In this document: in pieces, positions 23,859 through 32,416 of the stretch | Layout: the number at the start of each line of letters is the position of its first letter | How positions within the stretch are numbered: position 1 is the first letter of the stretch | Assembly (NCBI GenBank): GCA_024402815.1 | Contig: JAKSTB010000005.1 | Coordinates: 1 to 36,551 of the forward strand | Length of the DNA stretch: 36,551 nt | Origin: Alphaproteobacteria bacterium | Lineage (GTDB): Bacteria; Pseudomonadota; Alphaproteobacteria; Rs-D84 | Reading direction: 5' to 3' | Notes under the pieces: generated by a model | Seen by the model: only the letters and a program-made list of their open reading frames with translations | Database searches by the model: none | Told to the model about the DNA's origin: nothing | Position numbers and translations under genes: made by a program

Positions 23859-25616
23859 GTGCGAAAGATAGTAGAGAAGTCCATACTGGGTAAGGTATGG
23901 GCCGTGTCAGATGATGATAATCTGAATAAAAATTTAAATGATGCAGATGCATTTGTAAAAGATATTCTTAAATCACGTGGTATCACTGATGATGTTGAGA
24001 TTGAAAAGTTTTTACACCCATCTGTTAAAGAATATATGCCAGATCCATTTGTTTTGAAAGATATGGATGTTGCCACCCGTGTCATAGCGGATGCTGTGTG
24101 CGCGGGGAAAAAGATTGCGATTTATGGCGATTATGATGTTGATGGAATTACATCTACCGCTTTGTTCGTAAAATATTTAACAGAAGCGGGGGTTGATGTT
24201 TCTTGGCATTTACCAACCCGTGAAGGCGAAGGATACGGATTAAATGTTTCTGCGGTGGAACAAATTGCAGACAGTGGCGTTAAATTATTGATAACCGTTG
24301 ATTGTGGAATCAGCGGAATTAACGAAGTAAAAAAGGCGAAAGAACTGGGGTTAAAAGTTGTGGTCACAGATCACCATTCGCCTGATAGTGTTTTGCCAAA
24401 TGCAGATGCTGTTGTTAACCCTAAACGCAAAGATGATACATCAAACCTGGATTTCTTGGCTGGGTGTGGTGTTGCGTTTTTAACACTGGTCGCGGTAAAT
24501 CGTGAATTAAGAAACAGGGGATTTTTTAAAGAAGAAAAGAATCAAATCAATCTGTTAAATTATATGGATTTGGTCGCGTTGGGAACTATTTGCGATACTA
24601 TGCCTTTGATTGATTTGAACCGTGCATTTGTTTCAACGGGCTTGCAGGTTTTGGGTTTGCGACAAAATCTGGGATTGAAAACTGTACTGGACATAGCAAA
24701 AATTACAAAACCATCTGTGTATGCTGTTGGTGTTGCGTTGGGCCCCAGATTAAATGCTGCGGGTCGTTTGAATTCGGCTGCGCCTGCGTTGGAATTGTTG
24801 TTAACAAATGATCCGTTTGTTGCAACAGATTTGGCAAACCAATTACACAAAATGAACCAAGACAGAATTGATATCCAAAACGCGATAATGTTTGATGCAA
24901 CTGACATGGCGCAACAATGTTGCAAAAATGGCAAATGCAGTTTATTCATATGTGGCGATAATTGGCATGGTGGTGTTATGGGAATTATCGCGGGCCGATT
25001 GAAAGATAAATATAATTTGCCAACATGCGTTGCAACAAAATCTGATGGTGTAATAAACGGTTCTGGGCGTTCGATTCCTGAAATAGATTTGGGAAAGATA
25101 ATTCATGATGCTATGGCGGCTGGTATTTTATCCGAAGGTGGTGGACATGCAACCGCAGCGGGATTTACTTTGAGTGCGGACAAAGAACAGGAATTTTGTG
25201 ATTTCTTGGAAAAGGCAGTTCGCGAGCAATTAAAAGGCGAACATTTAATACCTGAAATATTTGTAGATGCCCAATTAGATGCATCTGGGGCCAATATGAA
25301 TTTGGTCAAAGAAATGGCTGTGTTGGCACCATTTGGACAATGTAATCCTGAACCAACACTGGTTTTAACTGGTGGTGTGTTAAAGTTCGCGACGCCTACA
25401 AGTGAAGATTCTCCACATTTACGTGGGGTGATAAGAACCAGCAATGGCGGGCAATTATCTTTTGTTGGGTTTAATTTAATTGGAACTCCAGTAGGAAATT
25501 TTTTACTGGACGATATGAATACAAATACTAAAATAATGATGTTAGGTAAATTAAAAGAAAACGAATATAATGGCCGTACAGGTGTTCAATTCGTAGTGGA
25601 AGATATTGCGATATGA
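23859..25616 (+). CDS. recJ: Single-strand DNA exonuclease RecJ
   Basis: RecJ degrades single-stranded DNA 5' to 3' in recombination and mismatch repair. The 585-residue DHH-family protein carries IYGDYDVDGITSTAL (motif I), TVDCGISG, VVTDHHSPD (DHH motif III) and VNPKRKDD, then GPRLNAAGRLNSA, and the DHHA1-type GGGHATAAGFTL, followed by the OB-fold end. The start is GTG with AAAGAG ahead. The next gene, another DHH phosphoesterase, overlaps its stop by 4 bases. Confidence 0.96.
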   Translation: MRKIVEKSILGKVWAVSDDDNLNKNLNDADAFVKDILKSRGITDDVEIEKFLHPSVKEYMPDPFVLKDMDVATRVIADAVCAGKKIAIYGDYDVDGITSTALFVKYLTEAGVDVSWHLPTREGEGYGLNVSAVEQIADSGVKLLITVDCGISGINEVKKAKELGLKVVVTDHHSPDSVLPNADAVVNPKRKDDTSNLDFLAGCGVAFLTLVAVNRELRNRGFFKEEKNQINLLNYMDLVALGTICDTMPLIDLNRAFVSTGLQVLGLRQNLGLKTVLDIAKITKPSVYAVGVALGPRLNAAGRLNSAAPALELLLTNDPFVATDLANQLHKMNQDRIDIQNAIMFDATDMAQQCCKNGKCSLFICGDNWHGGVMGIIAGRLKDKYNLPTCVATKSDGVINGSGRSIPEIDLGKIIHDAMAAGILSEGGGHATAAGFTLSADKEQEFCDFLEKAVREQLKGEHLIPEIFVDAQLDASGANMNLVKEMAVLAPFGQCNPEPTLVLTGGVLKFATPTSEDSPHLRGVIRTSNGGQLSFVGFNLIGTPVGNFLLDDMNTNTKIMMLGKLKENEYNGRTGVQFVVEDIAI

Positions 25617-26563
25617 TTGAAAATGTAGATGTTTTTATAGAAAAAATAAAAAGTGCCAAGACCATTGCTATATCCGGACATAAAAATCCAGATGGGGATG
25701 CTATATGTTCTGCGTTGGCATTGATGAAAATCATAGAATTAAATTTTGGTAAAAAACCTGTGGTTATTTATGATGGTAATATACCGCGTGATTTTGATAA
25801 TGTGCCTTTGCGTAAACAGGCTGTGTATTGGGAACAGATTCCCGAAAATTCCAAATATGACTTATATATTTTGGTAGATTATGGAACAAGATCTCATTTG
25901 GGTGGGGCCGAAAAATTTGTTAATAATTCAGATTTTGTTGTCGAAATAGATCATCATATCAATGATGATTTGGTTGGCAATTTATGTTTCGATAATACAT
26001 CCAAAGCTGCTGCGGCCCAGATAGTTTATGATATTGTGCGTGCTGGTAATTTAGAAATGGACAGCGATATCAAAGATTTGTTGATGATTGCTATTATTAC
26101 CGATACAGGACATTTTAAATTCGTAAAAAACAGCGATGTGTTTATAGATTCAGCCCAGTTGGTTGATTCTGGGGTTAATGTAAGCAATTTGATGAATTTA
26201 TTAAATAACAAAGATAAAAAAACAGTATTGGTGGAATCTGCTACTGTGTCCAAGGCCGAATTTTTTATGAAAAATCGTTTGGTCGTCGCCAGTATTAGAA
26301 AACCTGATTATAAAAGATTGGATGGTCGTGGCGAATTGGTTTTAAGTTTGTTGGCACAAATTCATGGTGTTGAATTTGTTGTTTTATTAAAGGAACACCA
26401 AGACAATCAAATTGGTATTTCTATACGCAGTAAAACTGTGCCTATAAATCAGGTTGCAGAATCTTTCGGTGGGGGTGGACATTTGTATGCGGCGGGTGCT
26501 GTCATAGAGGACACTTTTGATAATGTATATGGCAAAGTTGTAGAAGCATTCAAGGATATGTAG
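25613..26563 (+). CDS. NrnA-like DHH/DHHA1 phosphoesterase (oligoribonuclease or pAp phosphatase)
   Basis: A 316-residue protein with the DHH domain motifs GHKNPDGDA, LVDYG, EIDHHIND and TDTGHFKF, and a DHHA1 domain ending in FGGGGHLYAAGA. This matches the NrnA group of enzymes, which hydrolyse nanoRNA and 3'-phosphoadenosine 5'-phosphate; a cyclic-dinucleotide phosphodiesterase of the same superfamily is the alternative. It overlaps recJ (ATGA), and lolA begins 2 bases after its stop. No GGDEF, EAL or nanoRNA-specific clues surround it. Confidence 0.85.
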   Translation: MIENVDVFIEKIKSAKTIAISGHKNPDGDAICSALALMKIIELNFGKKPVVIYDGNIPRDFDNVPLRKQAVYWEQIPENSKYDLYILVDYGTRSHLGGAEKFVNNSDFVVEIDHHINDDLVGNLCFDNTSKAAAAQIVYDIVRAGNLEMDSDIKDLLMIAIITDTGHFKFVKNSDVFIDSAQLVDSGVNVSNLMNLLNNKDKKTVLVESATVSKAEFFMKNRLVVASIRKPDYKRLDGRGELVLSLLAQIHGVEFVVLLKEHQDNQIGISIRSKTVPINQVAESFGGGGHLYAAGAVIEDTFDNVYGKVVEAFKDM

Positions 26564-26565
26564 AC

Positions 26566-27180
26566 ATGAAAAAAATATTTGTAATTTTATTTGGATTATT
26601 TATTTGTTTTTCATCACATGCCAAAGTTGATATAAGTTTGGTGCATACAGCGGAACAGTATTTGAATTCCATAACTGGTCTGCAGGGGGGATTTACACAA
26701 ATTGCAAATGGCAAAAGGGAACAGGGAACTTTTTCTATGTTGCGTCCTGGTCGTGTTAGATTAGATTATAAAGATGCACCAATTCAGTTAATTGCAGATG
26801 GCAAAGATTTATATTTCTTTGATAAATCTTTGGATCAAATTACAACTGTGCCTTTGACCAGCACACCTGCGGGAATTTTGGTTCGTAAAAATATAAATTT
26901 ACAAACTGCGGATATCAAAGTTTCAGAAACAACTGATAATGGGAAAACTTTTGCTTTGAAAATGCATTTGAAAAATCAGGAAGGTTTGGGCCATATGAAT
27001 GTTGTTTTTGATAAAAGTCCTGTGAAGTTAAATTCTTGGTCTGTGGTTGATGCTACATCTAATAAAACGGATGTGGTGTTTAATAATTTAAAAACAAAAA
27101 CAGATTTTGGAAAAAATTATTTTCAATTATCTCGTCATAAAACTGTTTCTGCCAGTGGTGGTGATGATTTTTATGATTAA
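26566..27180 (+). CDS. lolA: Outer-membrane lipoprotein carrier LolA
   Basis: LolA ferries lipoproteins across the periplasm to the outer membrane. The 204-residue protein has a signal peptide (MKKIFVILFGLFICFSSHA), then LQGGFTQIANGKREQGTF, the diagnostic LRPGRVRLDYKD, QLIADGKDLYFFD and FDKSPVKLNSWSVVD. The start lies 2 bases after the DHH gene. It precedes tatB-tatC by 8 bases, so protein-export genes cluster here. Its clients, including BamB, LpoB and the NlpD-like protein, are encoded in the same window. Confidence 0.93.
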   Translation: MKKIFVILFGLFICFSSHAKVDISLVHTAEQYLNSITGLQGGFTQIANGKREQGTFSMLRPGRVRLDYKDAPIQLIADGKDLYFFDKSLDQITTVPLTSTPAGILVRKNINLQTADIKVSETTDNGKTFALKMHLKNQEGLGHMNVVFDKSPVKLNSWSVVDATSNKTDVVFNNLKTKTDFGKNYFQLSRHKTVSASGGDDFYD

Positions 27181-27188
27181 GGTTAATT

Positions 27189-27470
27189 ATGTTTGGAATC
27201 AGTTGGACTGAATTTTTAGTAATTTTATTAGTCGCAATTTGTGTTGTGCCTGTGAAAAATTGGCCAGATGTCGTTAAGTTTTTTGCACGTATTGTTAAAT
27301 ACATCAGGGAATTGATTTGGAAAATATCTGATTTTTCAGAACAGGTTCAAAAGCGTATAGAATTGGAAAAACCAATTGATGATTTAATAGAAAATGCCAC
27401 AAATGATTTGTTTGAAAAACAAAAAAAAGCAAAGAAAACAGCCGTAAAGAAAAAAAGCAAAAATAAATGA
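27189..27470 (+). CDS. tatB: TatB-like twin-arginine translocase subunit
   Basis: A 93-residue protein starting MFGISWTEFLVILLVAICV, the short N-terminal helix of the TatA/TatB family (compare MFDIGFSELL in E. coli TatB), then PVKNWPDVVKFFARIVKYIRE and a long charged amphipathic region ending in lysines. TatB and TatC receive the signal peptide. Its stop overlaps the tatC start, which with its length points to TatB rather than TatA. It lacks the usual FG..R.P hinge, having VVPVKNWP instead. Confidence 0.8.
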   Translation: MFGISWTEFLVILLVAICVVPVKNWPDVVKFFARIVKYIRELIWKISDFSEQVQKRIELEKPIDDLIENATNDLFEKQKKAKKTAVKKKSKNK

Positions 27471-28174
27471 AGATGACTTTGAAGCAACATTTTGCTGAAT
27501 TAAGACGCAGGATTTTATGGACCCTGTTGGTGTTTGTTTTTGCCTTTGGTTTTGGGTGGTTGGTTGCACCATATGTCGAAGCTTTCTTGGCCAGCCCTTT
27601 GTTAAAAGTTTGGAATGATGCAACATTGTTATATACAGGATTATCCGACGGGTTGATGATACAATTTTCTTTGGCAACATTGGTTGCAATGATTGTAACG
27701 ATTCCTGTGTTGATGTGGCATATTTGGGCATATGTTGCACCTGGATTACATAAAAACGAAAAGGAATTTTTATTGCCTATATTTTTATTATCGCCAGTTT
27801 TGTTCGTAACTGGGGCGGCTTTTGCGTTTTATATTTTATTCCCATTTGTGTTTAGATTTTTTATTGAATTAAATGAATCAGGGACTTTGCCAACGGTTTT
27901 AATGCCTGCGATACGCGGATATTTAATATTTGTAATCAGTTTGTTAAAGGTTTTTGGAATCGCATTCCAATTGCCTTTGATTTTGGTTTTATTAAACAGG
28001 GCTGGTGTATTATCAAGAATGACGGCCATTAAATGTCGCAAATATGTAATTGTTTGTATTTTCATAGCTGCGGCGGTTTTAACCCCACCTGATGTTATAT
28101 CCCAAATTTTATTGGCTGTGCCAATGTGGTTGTTGTTTGAAGCCAGCATATTTTTTATGCGAAAAGATTCATAA
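27467..28174 (+). CDS. tatC: Sec-independent translocase subunit TatC
   Basis: TatC is the six-helix receptor for twin-arginine signal peptides. The 235-residue protein has HFAELRRRILWTL at the N-terminus, YVAPGLHKNEKEF in the loop, and LTPPDVISQILLAVPMWLLFE near the end. All are conserved TatC segments. The start overlaps tatB by 4 bases. tatA is elsewhere (15612). Confidence 0.96.
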   Translation: MKMTLKQHFAELRRRILWTLLVFVFAFGFGWLVAPYVEAFLASPLLKVWNDATLLYTGLSDGLMIQFSLATLVAMIVTIPVLMWHIWAYVAPGLHKNEKEFLLPIFLLSPVLFVTGAAFAFYILFPFVFRFFIELNESGTLPTVLMPAIRGYLIFVISLLKVFGIAFQLPLILVLLNRAGVLSRMTAIKCRKYVIVCIFIAAAVLTPPDVISQILLAVPMWLLFEASIFFMRKDS

Positions 28175-28192
28175 GTCGTTTTTTTTATTCGC

Positions 28193-28207
28193 TTTTTATG
28201 ATATAAT
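28193..28207 (+). promoter_or_regulatory. Extended -10 promoter of the NlpD-like gene
   Basis: TTTTTATGATATAAT with extended -10 TG-A-TATAAT (28199-28207), 7 bases before the ATG at 28215. The same sequence occurs before the SPOR gene and virD4. Confidence 0.6.
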
Positions 28208-28214
28208 TTAGGGG

Positions 28215-29573
28215 ATGAGAATGTACAAAGCCCTTTTTGTATTAACTGTGTTGTGCACACTGTTAAGCGGATGTGATTTACAGCCACGTATTTCTTCTAT
28301 ACCTGACAGTATCGGTGCGTTCATTTCCGACAGATATCCTGCTTTGTTGGCGGATCCAGAAACCCAGCCAGAAATATATAATTCTGCGGTGACGGATTAC
28401 GAGGTTTATGCATCTCCTGAATTGTATGGTGCGTGGAAAAATGATGATTATGTTTTGTATGCCAGTGTTGATGATTATGTCCTGGTTCCCACAAACGAAG
28501 AAGATACCGCACAGGCAGAAGTAAACCAGACCCCAATACATCAACCAGAAGATGACTATTTGGTTGTGCCTATGTATGCAGGTGCGACAGATAATGTGGC
28601 CACGACAGAAAAAGATTCTGCGACAAATGAATTTGTTGTGGTTGCCAAAGGCGATACATTGTATTCCATTGCAAAAAAGAACAATACAAGTGTTGAAGAT
28701 TTGGCCAAATTAAATAAATTATCACAACCATATACTTTATCGATTGGTCAAAAACTACAGGTCAGGGAAAGCAAACCAGAACCAAATGTAATATCCCAAG
28801 AAAAATTGCAACAAATCAAAACGGAAAAAGCCCAAGACGTTGCAACAACCGCGACAGATGTAAAGCGTGTAGGGTTACAGGAAATAACAGTTGCCAAGGG
28901 CGATACTCTGTATTCTTTGTCCAGAAAATATCAAATCCCAGTTAATGATTTGGCGGTCATGAATAAATTGAATACACCATTTACTTTATCTGTTGGCCAG
29001 AAATTAAAAGTTCCAAAACTATATTCTGTTCAAACACGTTCTGTGGCAGAGATAAAAGAAAGTAAAACAGTTGCGAAGAAAATAACACCACCTGAAACAG
29101 CGAAAAAACAGACAACTGTGGCCAAGACAGAACCTGTTAAAACGCGTATATCATCGGATCCAAAGAAACAGTTACCAAAAATATCTGCGCGTTCTTCTAC
29201 TAAGTTCTCGTGGCCAGTCAAAGGCAAAGTATTATCGCAATATGGCGCCAAAAACAAGGGGCTGTTTAATGACGGTATAAATATTTCTGCTACCAAGGGA
29301 ACACCTGTGAAATCCGCTGAAAATGGTGTGATTGCGTATGCTGGTAACGAAGTCAAAGGTATGGGTAATTTAATTATCATTCAACACAGCGATGGTTGGA
29401 TGACTGTTTATGCGCACATGGATTCATTGATTGTAAAACGTGGTGCAAAAGTTAGTGTGGGTCAACAAATCGGCCGTGTAGGACAAACTGGTCGTGTTGA
29501 TACACCGCAATTACATTTTGAAATTCGCAAGGGAACCAAAGCATATAATCCCCAAGATATGTTAAAAAAATAA
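28215..29573 (+). CDS. nlpD: NlpD-like lipoprotein: two LysM domains and a degenerate LytM (M23) domain
   Basis: A 452-residue lipoprotein (signal MRMYKALFVLTVLCTLLSGC, lipid Cys20). An acidic Tyr-rich segment (about 50-130) precedes LysM 1 (FVVVAKGDTLYSIAKK) and LysM 2 (ITVAKGDTLYSLSRK), which bind peptidoglycan; a M23 domain closes it. The M23 metal residues are mostly lost: the first HxxxD is NDGINI here, and the final HLH is QLH in TPQLHFEIR. This matches E. coli NlpD, which activates cell-wall amidases rather than cutting peptidoglycan itself; LIIIQHSDGWMTVYAHMD fits closely. The start could also be the ATG at 28221, with AGGGG at better spacing. An amidase partner is not in the window. 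Confidence 0.85.
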   Translation: MRMYKALFVLTVLCTLLSGCDLQPRISSIPDSIGAFISDRYPALLADPETQPEIYNSAVTDYEVYASPELYGAWKNDDYVLYASVDDYVLVPTNEEDTAQAEVNQTPIHQPEDDYLVVPMYAGATDNVATTEKDSATNEFVVVAKGDTLYSIAKKNNTSVEDLAKLNKLSQPYTLSIGQKLQVRESKPEPNVISQEKLQQIKTEKAQDVATTATDVKRVGLQEITVAKGDTLYSLSRKYQIPVNDLAVMNKLNTPFTLSVGQKLKVPKLYSVQTRSVAEIKESKTVAKKITPPETAKKQTTVAKTEPVKTRISSDPKKQLPKISARSSTKFSWPVKGKVLSQYGAKNKGLFNDGINISATKGTPVKSAENGVIAYAGNEVKGMGNLIIIQHSDGWMTVYAHMDSLIVKRGAKVSVGQQIGRVGQTGRVDTPQLHFEIRKGTKAYNPQDMLKK

Positions 29574-29591
29574 AAGTAGGGGGAGTAAGTA

Positions 29592-30545
29592 ATGATAAAA
29601 AAATTGTTTGCTGGGATATTGTGTTTAATAACATCAGTGTCTTTTGCAGAAGAAGACATGACAATCCAGGGTGCAGAAGAATTATTCGAAGCAACAAAAA
29701 TTGTGTGCAACGGGATATCCGATGAAATATCTCACGTTTCAAAAATATCCAAGGTGAACACAGCGGTTACTGCGGCGGGAACAGTTGCTGCGGGTGGTGC
29801 TTTGTATGCTGGTATTAAAAAATCCCAGGAAGAACAAGAGATAGATGCTCTTGTGGACAGAATGTGCAGAGCAGGTGGATGTGATTCGGAAACTGTTAAA
29901 AATATGAGTTTGGAAGATTTTTATAATAACGTGATTTCCCCAATGGCACAAATCGCAGAATTACAGAAAAAATTAGAAAAATCTAAAAAGTTAGGTAATT
30001 GGAGAACTGGATTGATGGCGGGTACAATTGGAACTAATTTGGCATCTGCGATTATATCTGGGGTAAACGCAAATCAATCTGAATTGATTCAACATATCGA
30101 AGCATGCAATGACATGGTGAAATCTGTGGAAACTGCATCTATGCAATTAAAAGCTGCGGGATTCAATCCAGCAGAAAATCCAGTTATAAAAAAATTAGAT
30201 AATGTAAAAACATGGTGTGCCCAGATAAATATAAATGATGTTGAAAAAATTGAAAAACGTATGAAGGGTGTTATGGGTACATCTATTGCTGGTACTGTGG
30301 TCGGGGTTGTTGGAACTGCGACCAGTGCTGCTGCAAATTCTGATAAATATATGGATGCAAAAAACAGAATTGGCCTGACAGATGCCGAAAGACAAAAGGC
30401 AAAAAATTTGAATACAACGGCCAATATAATGGCGGGAACAAACGTTGCCACAGGATTGGTGGAAACTGGGTTAAATATGTCTTTGATTACATTGACCAAA
30501 AATTTAATGTCCCAAGCAGGTCGTTGTGAAGAGGTTTTACAATAA
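29592..30545 (+). CDS. Secreted protein of unknown function with paired small-residue helices
   Basis: A 317-residue protein with Sec signal MIKKLFAGILCLITSVSFA. Two alanine/glycine-rich hydrophobic stretches (about 52-73, AVTAAGTVAAGGALYAGI; and 144-160, GLMAGTIGTNLASAIISGV) and a third (about 238-255, GTSIAGTVVGVVGTATSAA) separate charged helical segments with cysteines (MCRAGGC, IEACND, VKTWCAQI). The first stretch, followed by a D/E-rich helix ending in MCRAGG, resembles MRCTYAGG after the small-residue segment of the 1075-residue protein. GGGGAG precedes the ATG. It is 18 bases behind the NlpD-like gene and overlaps the start of a decayed gene. No function is recognised. Confidence 0.65.
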   Translation: MIKKLFAGILCLITSVSFAEEDMTIQGAEELFEATKIVCNGISDEISHVSKISKVNTAVTAAGTVAAGGALYAGIKKSQEEQEIDALVDRMCRAGGCDSETVKNMSLEDFYNNVISPMAQIAELQKKLEKSKKLGNWRTGLMAGTIGTNLASAIISGVNANQSELIQHIEACNDMVKSVETASMQLKAAGFNPAENPVIKKLDNVKTWCAQININDVEKIEKRMKGVMGTSIAGTVVGVVGTATSAAANSDKYMDAKNRIGLTDAERQKAKNLNTTANIMAGTNVATGLVETGLNMSLITLTKNLMSQAGRCEEVLQ

Positions 30546-31564
30546 TGAAAAAAATATTATTGTTTTTATCGATTTTATTATCTGCGCCGATACCTGTATG
30601 GGCGGATATTCCACCAGAGGTCCGATAAAATTTGCCTTTGTTGATGACAAAACAGGTGTGGGAAATTAATGACTATCTGGTTCAGGCCGGAATTGCTAAC
30701 AGTTCTTATGTACATTATCCAGAATGTGATGATGTGGTGTATTTTTTACAGAGAAAGAGCGTAATCAAATCGAAGTATTGGAAACAGAATATGTAAATAA
30801 ATTGTTAAAACAATATAATAATTGTATTTGTAGATAGGCATGGTTTAATGATACAGATGTGGCGATTATGAGTTTTGGTGCATGGGGCCAGGGCGGATCC
30901 AGTTATGTGGCAACGTTTGGAATATGACCAGGGCGCGCACGTGAGGTTATAACTAAAGAATATTACGAAGGAGATGTCAGACATAATATTAAATGGTGGG
31001 ATGAAGATGTAATGGATGAAGATGCATGCAAAGGTCCAGAGATATTGAAAACAGATTCCAAACACGAGAGAAAAAGAAAATTACAGGAAATTCGCGAACA
31101 TACGTGCTTTTATCCGCGTGGTTTTGAAGAATACAGAATCCATTGGGAATTGGGTCCAAATGAAGAGATTATGAAAGTTTTTTATGATAACAAAGCATCA
31201 AATATCCGCAAAGTTGATAAATGGTCTTTGTTGAAAAATACAGATACTGGTTTTTATAAATTAGATTATTGGACCGCTGTTTATAATTATACTGAATATT
31301 ATGCGTGGATGAATTAAAAACAACAAGATATCAAAGACGGCATGTTATCCTGTCGTCATAGATCCAACTATGCTGTGTGATAGTGATGCGCAATGTTTGG
31401 AACAAATCAAGCAGGCTAATCCAGATGCAACGGATTTAGAAAAATACCCATCAATGCAACGATTCCCAAGAAGAGTTCAATTGTATCAAGTAAACCCATT
31501 TACATATGCCAGAGAAAAAAAAAGAAAATCAGATTCCTTGATTTTTGTGAAAAACCATATATAA
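30545..31564 (+). pseudogene. Decayed secreted cysteine-containing protein gene
   Basis: An ATG overlapping the previous stop opens a good signal peptide (MKKILLFLSILLSAPIPVWA) but a TAA stops it after 27 codons (30626). In the same frame coding-like sequence continues (TKQVWEINDYLVQAGIANSS). It shifts near 30740 to another frame (EKERNQIEVLETEYVNKLLK), interrupted by TAG (after NNCICR) and TGA (after SSYVATFGI). That frame then stays open to 31317, and a last piece in the first frame ends at 31564. At least two frameshifts and three internal stops indicate a dead gene rather than one sequencing error. The product was probably a secreted protein of about 330 residues. The family is unknown; neighbours suggest relation to the gene at 29592. 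Confidence 0.75.
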
Positions 31565-31565
31565 T
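31538..31565 (+). promoter_or_regulatory. tRNA-Lys promoter
   Basis: TTGATT (31538-31543), 16-base spacer, TATAAT (31560-31565). The predicted start is near 31572, 15 bases ahead of the mature tRNA. It overlaps the end of the decayed gene. Confidence 0.65.
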
Positions 31566-31586
31566 GATAGGGATTTAAAGGGTTTT

Positions 31587-31662
31587 GGATGCATAGCTCA
31601 GTTGGTAGAGCAACTGACTCTTAATCAGTGGGTCCAGGGTTCGAGTCCCTGTGCGTCCACCA
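31587..31662 (+). tRNA. tRNA-Lys (anticodon CTT)
   Basis: A 76-base cloverleaf. Acceptor GGATGCA pairs with TGCGTCC (one G-T pair), the discriminator is A, and CCA is encoded (31660-31662). The anticodon stem is ACTGA/TCAGT with loop CTCTTAA, giving CTT, which reads the lysine codon AAG. The T arm carries GGTTCGAGTCC. Transcription stops at the hairpin just downstream. Confidence 0.97.
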
Positions 31663-31668
31663 CAAATT

Positions 31669-31691
31669 AACCGCCGATTTGGCGGTTTTTA
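31669..31691 (+). terminator. Intrinsic terminator after tRNA-Lys
   Basis: AACCGCC (31669-31675), loop GATTT, GGCGGTT (31681-31687) and T-tract. It is another member of the CCGCC...GGCGG terminator set. Confidence 0.85.
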
Positions 31692-31728
31692 TCTTGAAAA
31701 AATGTATATTTATGCTTAGATATTTTAT

Positions 31729-32412
31729 ATGAAAATCATAGATGCACACAGCCATATAGATTTTATGACCCACAGGGAACAAATGGATGTCGTGGGGACT
31801 GTTTGTTGTACTGTTGATGAATTTCAATGGGAAGTGTTATTGGATATGGTTAAACACAGTGATAAAATTTATTCCGCTTTTGGTATTCATCCTTGGTATA
31901 TAAAATTTTTAGATGATGGCTTTGAATCGCGATTGGAAAATTTATTAAAAACTAATTCATCTTTTATGGTTGGTGAAATAGGGTTGGATAAATACAAACC
32001 AGATATGGACAAACAAATAGCGGTTTTTGAAAAGCAATTTGATTTGGCTGTGAAATTGCACAGGACTATTTTTATACATTGTGTTGGTGCATGGGATAAA
32101 ATATTGCATATATTAAAACAATATAAACAATCTGAATTGCCAAATATTCTTATGCATTCTTATAATGGAAATGAACGGATAACAAATGAATTATTAAATT
32201 ATGATAACATAATGTTTTCATTTAATAAAATTGATGAATATTACGGAATCGGCCGTATACAGCAAATACCAACAAATAAAATATTGGTTGAAACAGATGG
32301 CAAACGCGATGTTGTTTTATCTGGGTTAATAAATGAAATATCACATATAAAGCAAGATGATGATATTGCAGAAACAATCTATAACAATACATTACAAACA
32401 ATAAACGGGTAA
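31729..32412 (+). CDS. tatD: TatD-family metal-dependent hydrolase (DNase)
   Basis: A 227-residue TIM-barrel hydrolase, slightly short for TatD (about 255-265). Metal-site motifs are DAHSHID at residues 5-11, GIHPWY, GEIGLDKY and VETDGK near the end. TatD-like enzymes are 3'-5' exonucleases acting on DNA or RNA and not part of the Tat pore despite the name. The ATG has no Shine-Dalgarno sequence; a TTGAAA-16-TTAGAT element ends 7 bases before it. It is followed after 4 bases by tcdA. The YcfH/YabD branch cannot be told apart from sequence alone. Confidence 0.85.
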   Translation: MKIIDAHSHIDFMTHREQMDVVGTVCCTVDEFQWEVLLDMVKHSDKIYSAFGIHPWYIKFLDDGFESRLENLLKTNSSFMVGEIGLDKYKPDMDKQIAVFEKQFDLAVKLHRTIFIHCVGAWDKILHILKQYKQSELPNILMHSYNGNERITNELLNYDNIMFSFNKIDEYYGIGRIQQIPTNKILVETDGKRDVVLSGLINEISHIKQDDDIAETIYNNTLQTING

Positions 32413-32416
32413 ACAA

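Noticed and set aside
30545-31564. Stop-codon readthrough, selenocysteine or recoded stop in the broken gene
   Set aside because: All three stop types occur with frameshifts in one gene, while other genes in the window end normally at TAA, TAG and TGA; decay is simpler.
31587-31662. tRNA gene as an integration site (attB)
   Set aside because: No integrase and no repeated copy of the tRNA 3' end was seen in the window.
31621-31827. Minus-strand ORF ending in a RDSNPGP-like peptide
   Set aside because: It is the familiar false ORF produced by reading a tRNA gene backwards; it overlaps tRNA-Lys and has no ribosome site.
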